Shown one piece after another: positions 60,540 through 64,000 of a DNA stretch of 64,000 bases. Made by a program: the position numbers and the translations under genes. The notes under the pieces were generated by a model. That model searched no databases. It was not told the origin of the DNA and saw only the letters and a program-made list of their open reading frames with translations. The number at the start of each line of letters is the position of its first letter. Position 1 is the stretch's first letter. Source of the DNA: Sympetrum striolatum (lineage: Eukaryota > Arthropoda > Insecta > Odonata > Libellulidae); contig OX388345.1 of NCBI GenBank assembly GCA_947579665.1, forward strand, positions 29,727,849-29,791,848, given 5' to 3'.

Positions 60540-63308
60540 CTCATTTTTCGGCTAGAAAGGCCCTCATTTCGTCTCTCCCGCTACGATGGAAGCACGGATT
60601 TATTTTTATAAGTCTACCAGAACGTTCGTAATTATTTATTTTGTAATAAGCTACATATTTTTTAATTGGAAATCTAGTAATTTACATTATGTCGTAAGAA
60701 AATGATTAATTATTTCTCCGCGAGAATGGTACAAATATGTTTTCTCAAACAACAAATACAATCCATCTTATTTCCATGTTAAGAAGAACACGGAAGTGTT
60801 TCAAGTGATAAAGATGCTGAAGGAAGAAATAACACTTTGGTAGTGATATATCAGAGGCGAAAATAAGGGGAAGATGTTTTTACAACTTATTAGCATCTCT
60901 GCACTGTCAAGTCGTTGTACTGTTTATTTTAGTTTGTGGTTGGCATTGTTATATTTGTGTACCATTGATCAGTTGTAAAATACAGTAAAGTAAAAGTGGT
61001 ATTAAATTCTATTAAGAATGCCATATTCTATATTTATAATAAACAGATTTGCTACAAATAATGAAATTGTTAAATTTTAATTGGATAAAGTCAACAATAA
61101 TAAAGTGGGATATGTTATCACATTCTTAACAAAATACGAAAGGAATGCCTGACATCTGAATTTGGTACATGTCTTTCTCGATCATTTAAAGAACAGGATA
61201 GACTATTCGAAGGAAAACTGCTCGTGAGGAGACTTCAAAACACCTCTTACGAAATCCTGTTAGCTCCAACTTGAATATCATTTTCTTCCCATTCCTTCAC
61301 CTCGCTCCATTACCAATGAGCTATCCCAATGCCTGTGAGTCGTTTTATGCTCCCGCGAGCAACATATTTATGAGTTTACCGTAATTTCGGCATTTACATC
61401 GAGACCACTATTTTACATGGAGCCTCAGCAGCAGTGAGAGAGAATAAATGTGTTGCAAGATCACGAAATAGTTCATTAACTGCGAAATATTCAAACTGCC
61501 ATTTTGAGAATTAAAATAAGAGCCAGGAGTCAGAAGAGCTACAGAAGCTACAATGTGAAACTATAATACCTATGGAATTCATAATTTCTGGCCGGAATTC
61601 CTGGAAATATATAATGAACTGAGAGAGGAAACTTGTGATTTTCAAAAGATATCTATATATAAAGAATATATCTCGGTGTAAATCTTGTAAAAATTACAAA
61701 GTATTTTTTCTCTAATTTAATTTAAAGAAGATGTATTAAATGATCACACAATTAATTTTTGATTAAGTAATTTCATGTTATTTTTAGTCTTTTCTTTGCC
61801 TTATTTCGAATATAAAATAAATTTCTGAGCAATGAATAAACCTGAATCAAAACAGTTTGCATGCAGTTGTAAAACATTGTTTCAAAACAATATGTATACA
61901 TTGTATCACAAAATAATCAATCACTTCTAGCGAGATACGATGAAACTTATCCATAATCAAGTTAAAGAAAATATAATTGGACTGCGTCCACAAAATATAT
62001 ATGTTTTCTTTTAACTGATCATTGTTCCGCAGCTAGACCAAGGATACAGATTTATTGTTCCTCAATTTGTCGTGTCCGGAGCGAGAATTGTTACCAGTTT
62101 CCATTTCACCACCAACGAAACGAAGAGAGAGAAAAAATGGCGTTGGTGAATGCCCAAACTATAAAAATGTTCAAAGAGCTTTGAAATGTTTTCGTGGCTC
62201 CACGTCATTTACAAGGAACAAACATCACGAACATAGCCCTTTGCCCACTCTCTCTGGTAGATCGAACCGTGAACACAGATGCACTAATTAAACCTAGTTC
62301 ATCGAAGCAAACTTTTCCCGTTTGAAAGAGAATCAAGAAAAATTAATTTTTTTGGGAATTTTACTGAAACAGTTGCGAAATCTATCAAAAGGGAAAAATC
62401 AACTTGTATGCAGCGTACAATGGCATTGTTGACATATATAGTGCTGTCTGGAAAGGTATCTGTCTGAATAAAAACAGCATTGGATTAAAAACAACATCGA
62501 CATTAAGATTAGAAAACTCTACCGCAAATGATTCTTTTACTTTACAAATATAGAATTTTTTCCCAATACCTTTATTCATATAAACGAAAAGTTTTGTTTT
62601 TAAATACTTTAAGTTCCATTAAATTTTAAATAATTAGGGATTTAATCAATTTAATTCATCCTTTGAATTTAACAGTATTTCAAATAACTTTATATCCGAC
62701 TATTTCATCAGATAATGCCTCAAATAACTATGTATTAATTTCAAATATTAATTAGCATACGCTGTGAATAATCTCAGCATTGAAGCTGCAATATTTCGTT
62801 TATACTTCTCCAAAATTAATTTTCTTTAAATCTCTCACTAACTCACTTAATCCACTTTTCCCAATAGCCAGAGGAAGAAGGTGTCGAAAAATTAAGGCTC
62901 GCTATTATATTGAATAGCTAAAATAGAGATGAAAAGCAATCTTAACTTAAACTATAACAAACTGTATCACGATCGATAGCTAAAACTTCCTTGGCAATTA
63001 CAATGATGATTAACGTAACTATCGCGTCGAGTGAGCTTCAAATCCTAAAATTTGATACATAATAATTAATTATAATTCCATTTTGATATTTCCATTTGTT
63101 GATAAATTTATTCGAATAGAGATTAGAAGACTGGGGATCAATCTGGCACTTACTAATAACGACGTTAATCAAAATTTTAATTACCAGTGGAGGTAATTAA
63201 AATGATGTAAACCGAACTATAGATTATCATAAGGTTAGCTAGAGTTAACGGAAATATAACAGCTAAGCTCCTTGCTAAGAGCTCATTATGATACCGTTTA
63301 TGGATATT

Positions 63309-64000
63309 CATCTACATCTACATCTACATTAATACCCTACAAGCCGCCTTTCGGCGTGTGGCAGGGGGTGTAAACACCAGTTGAATCTAAATTACTTCCT
63401 TATTCGATTATTGTCACGTATTGTTCGCGGAAAGAATGAATCTCTGAAACGATTCGTCCTAGAATCTATTTCTCTTAACTTACGGTCATTATCGGATCGA
63501 CCGACGTAGCAGGGGGGTTGCATGATACCGATTGTATCTTTGGAAAATGTAGTTTCCCTGAATTTATTAAGCAATCGCAGCCTAGCTTCCAATCTCCTTT
63601 CTTTCAAGGATTCCCAACCTACGTCTGAGAGCATTTTTGTAACGCTTGCTTTTTTATCGTAACATTTCTTAACAAAACGAACCGCTTTACGCTGCACTTT
63701 CTCGAGTTCGCGAGTACACGTTTCATCCGCCGGATCCCATATACTCGCCGCATATTCCAGAAGGGGTCTGACCAAGGTAAAATAACATCGCTCTCTCACC
63801 TTTTCGTCGCATTTACCGACAATACGCTTTACAAAGCCAAGCCTTTTACTTGCTTTGCCGCAGATTTTTCGAATATGCGTGCTCCAATTTAAGTTATTAG
63901 TAATGTTGATCCCGAGATATTTAACTGAATCTACTACTTTGATACTAATTCCATTAATTTTGTATGGGTGATTTGGACGCATTTTTTTCTTTTCGAAGAA
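63309..64000 (-). mobile_element. CR1/L2-like LINE, copy A5, continues past the window edge
   Basis: A minus-strand copy of family A. The coding part is 63392-64000, the 3' hairpin 63335-63366, and the tail on the plus strand is ATCTAC repeats (63309-63329), that is GATGTA repeats on the element strand. It is the best preserved 3' end of the family here. The 5' part lies outside the window. Confidence 0.9.
63392..64000 (-). CDS. LINE reverse transcriptase C-terminal part (partial at edge)
   Basis: The frame is open from the window edge (FFEKKKMRPNHPY...) to TAA at 63392-63394. Blocks: VKYLGINITNNLNWSTHI, VRPLLEYAASIWDP, LEKVQRKAVRFVKKCYD, and the end SFFPRTIRDNNRIRK. It aligns along its length with the A1 fragment (1586-2251). 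Motif C (YADD) would lie upstream, outside the window. The ATG at 63982 is internal, not a true start. No stops or shifts are present in the visible ~200 codons, so the full element might be fairly young. Whether it is full length cannot be told here. Confidence 0.88.
   Translation of the reverse strand, partial: FFEKKKMRPNHPYKINGISIKVVDSVKYLGINITNNLNWSTHIRKICGKASKRLGFVKRIVGKCDEKVRERCYFTLVRPLLEYAASIWDPADETCTRELEKVQRKAVRFVKKCYDKKASVTKMLSDVGWESLKERRLEARLRLLNKFRETTFSKDTIGIMQPPCYVGRSDNDRKLREIDSRTNRFRDSFFPRTIRDNNRIRK

Larger units (their letters stand above)
58651..63308. other. Unassigned stretch with a 77-bp direct repeat
   Basis: No gene recognised. A 77-bp near-identical pair lies at 59448-59524 and 60463-60539. 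A GC-richer patch follows at about 60190-60600. Short frames (59904-60095, 62055-62291 plus; 62385-62579 minus) have no domain. Confidence 0.5.

Noticed and set aside
1..64000. Endogenous virus or retrovirus remains
   Set aside because: No gag, protease, integrase, capsid or envelope-like frames and no long terminal repeats seen; the RT fragments are LINE-type.

Overview
This window reads as repeat-rich, AT-rich animal DNA, most likely from an arthropod and probably an insect. Support comes from diverse, mostly dead non-LTR retrotransposons, hAT, piggyBac-like, Harbinger-like and Tc1-like elements, tRNA-derived SINEs, and the lack of any dense or operon-like gene order. I see no bacterial or viral gene set, rRNA, CRISPR array or convincing functional tRNA gene. 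The species cannot be named from this. No host gene is established. One short possible terminal exon lies at 54597-54816 (minus). The rest fits an intergenic region or a very long intron filled with transposon debris.

Layout, left to right. 1-6.1 kb: a fold-back repeat, a 5'-truncated CR1/L2-like LINE copy (minus), a ~1 kb TIR-bounded element built on a 317-bp tandem repeat plus a (CA)n run, and a near-perfect 198-bp fold-back. 6.1-22 kb: mostly unassigned AT-rich DNA with GC-richer patches, a decayed LINE C-terminus at 10.7 kb, a fold-back at 12.2 kb and LINE 3' ends at 13.0 and 14.3 kb. 22.2-23.7 kb: the best coding region, a 345-codon reverse-transcriptase C-terminal fragment with an intact YADD motif, ending in AATAAA and a (TATC)n tail. 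27-32.4 kb: a Harbinger-like element, a SINE-like head, a piggyBac-like MITE, a fold-back and a LINE 3' end. 36.4-40 kb: a LINE remnant, then a 2.57-kb composite in which two inverted hairpin cassettes enclose a duplicated ~1.2-kb array with 12 B-box-like (tRNA T-arm) motifs. 41.4-46.5 kb: a hAT MITE, LINE tails, a SINE, a 77-bp Tc1-like palindrome and further fold-back and tandem repeats. 47.8-50.6 kb: ~507-bp diverged tandem repeats, a TIR element and a SINE. 55.9-58.2 kb: a complete but dead hAT transposon with an 8-bp target-site duplication. 58.4-64 kb: another fold-back, a 77-bp near-identical direct repeat, and a second large CR1/L2-like copy running off the right edge.

Three threads connect the window. 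(1) One CR1/L2-like LINE family appears at least five times; its better copies end in the same two-stem, GAAA-capped hairpin followed by a hexamer-like tail, probably the signal its reverse transcriptase recognises. (2) A dispersed cassette, CTGA(T/A)(G/A)ATG - hairpin - GAAAC - AATAAA, occurs at nine or more loci, often as head-to-head pairs that form fold-backs. Its core resembles a hammerhead ribozyme of the type known from Penelope-like elements, but I could not confirm a functional fold. (3) B-box motifs occur both in scattered SINEs and in the compact array at 37.6-39.8 kb, which is the most unusual structure here.
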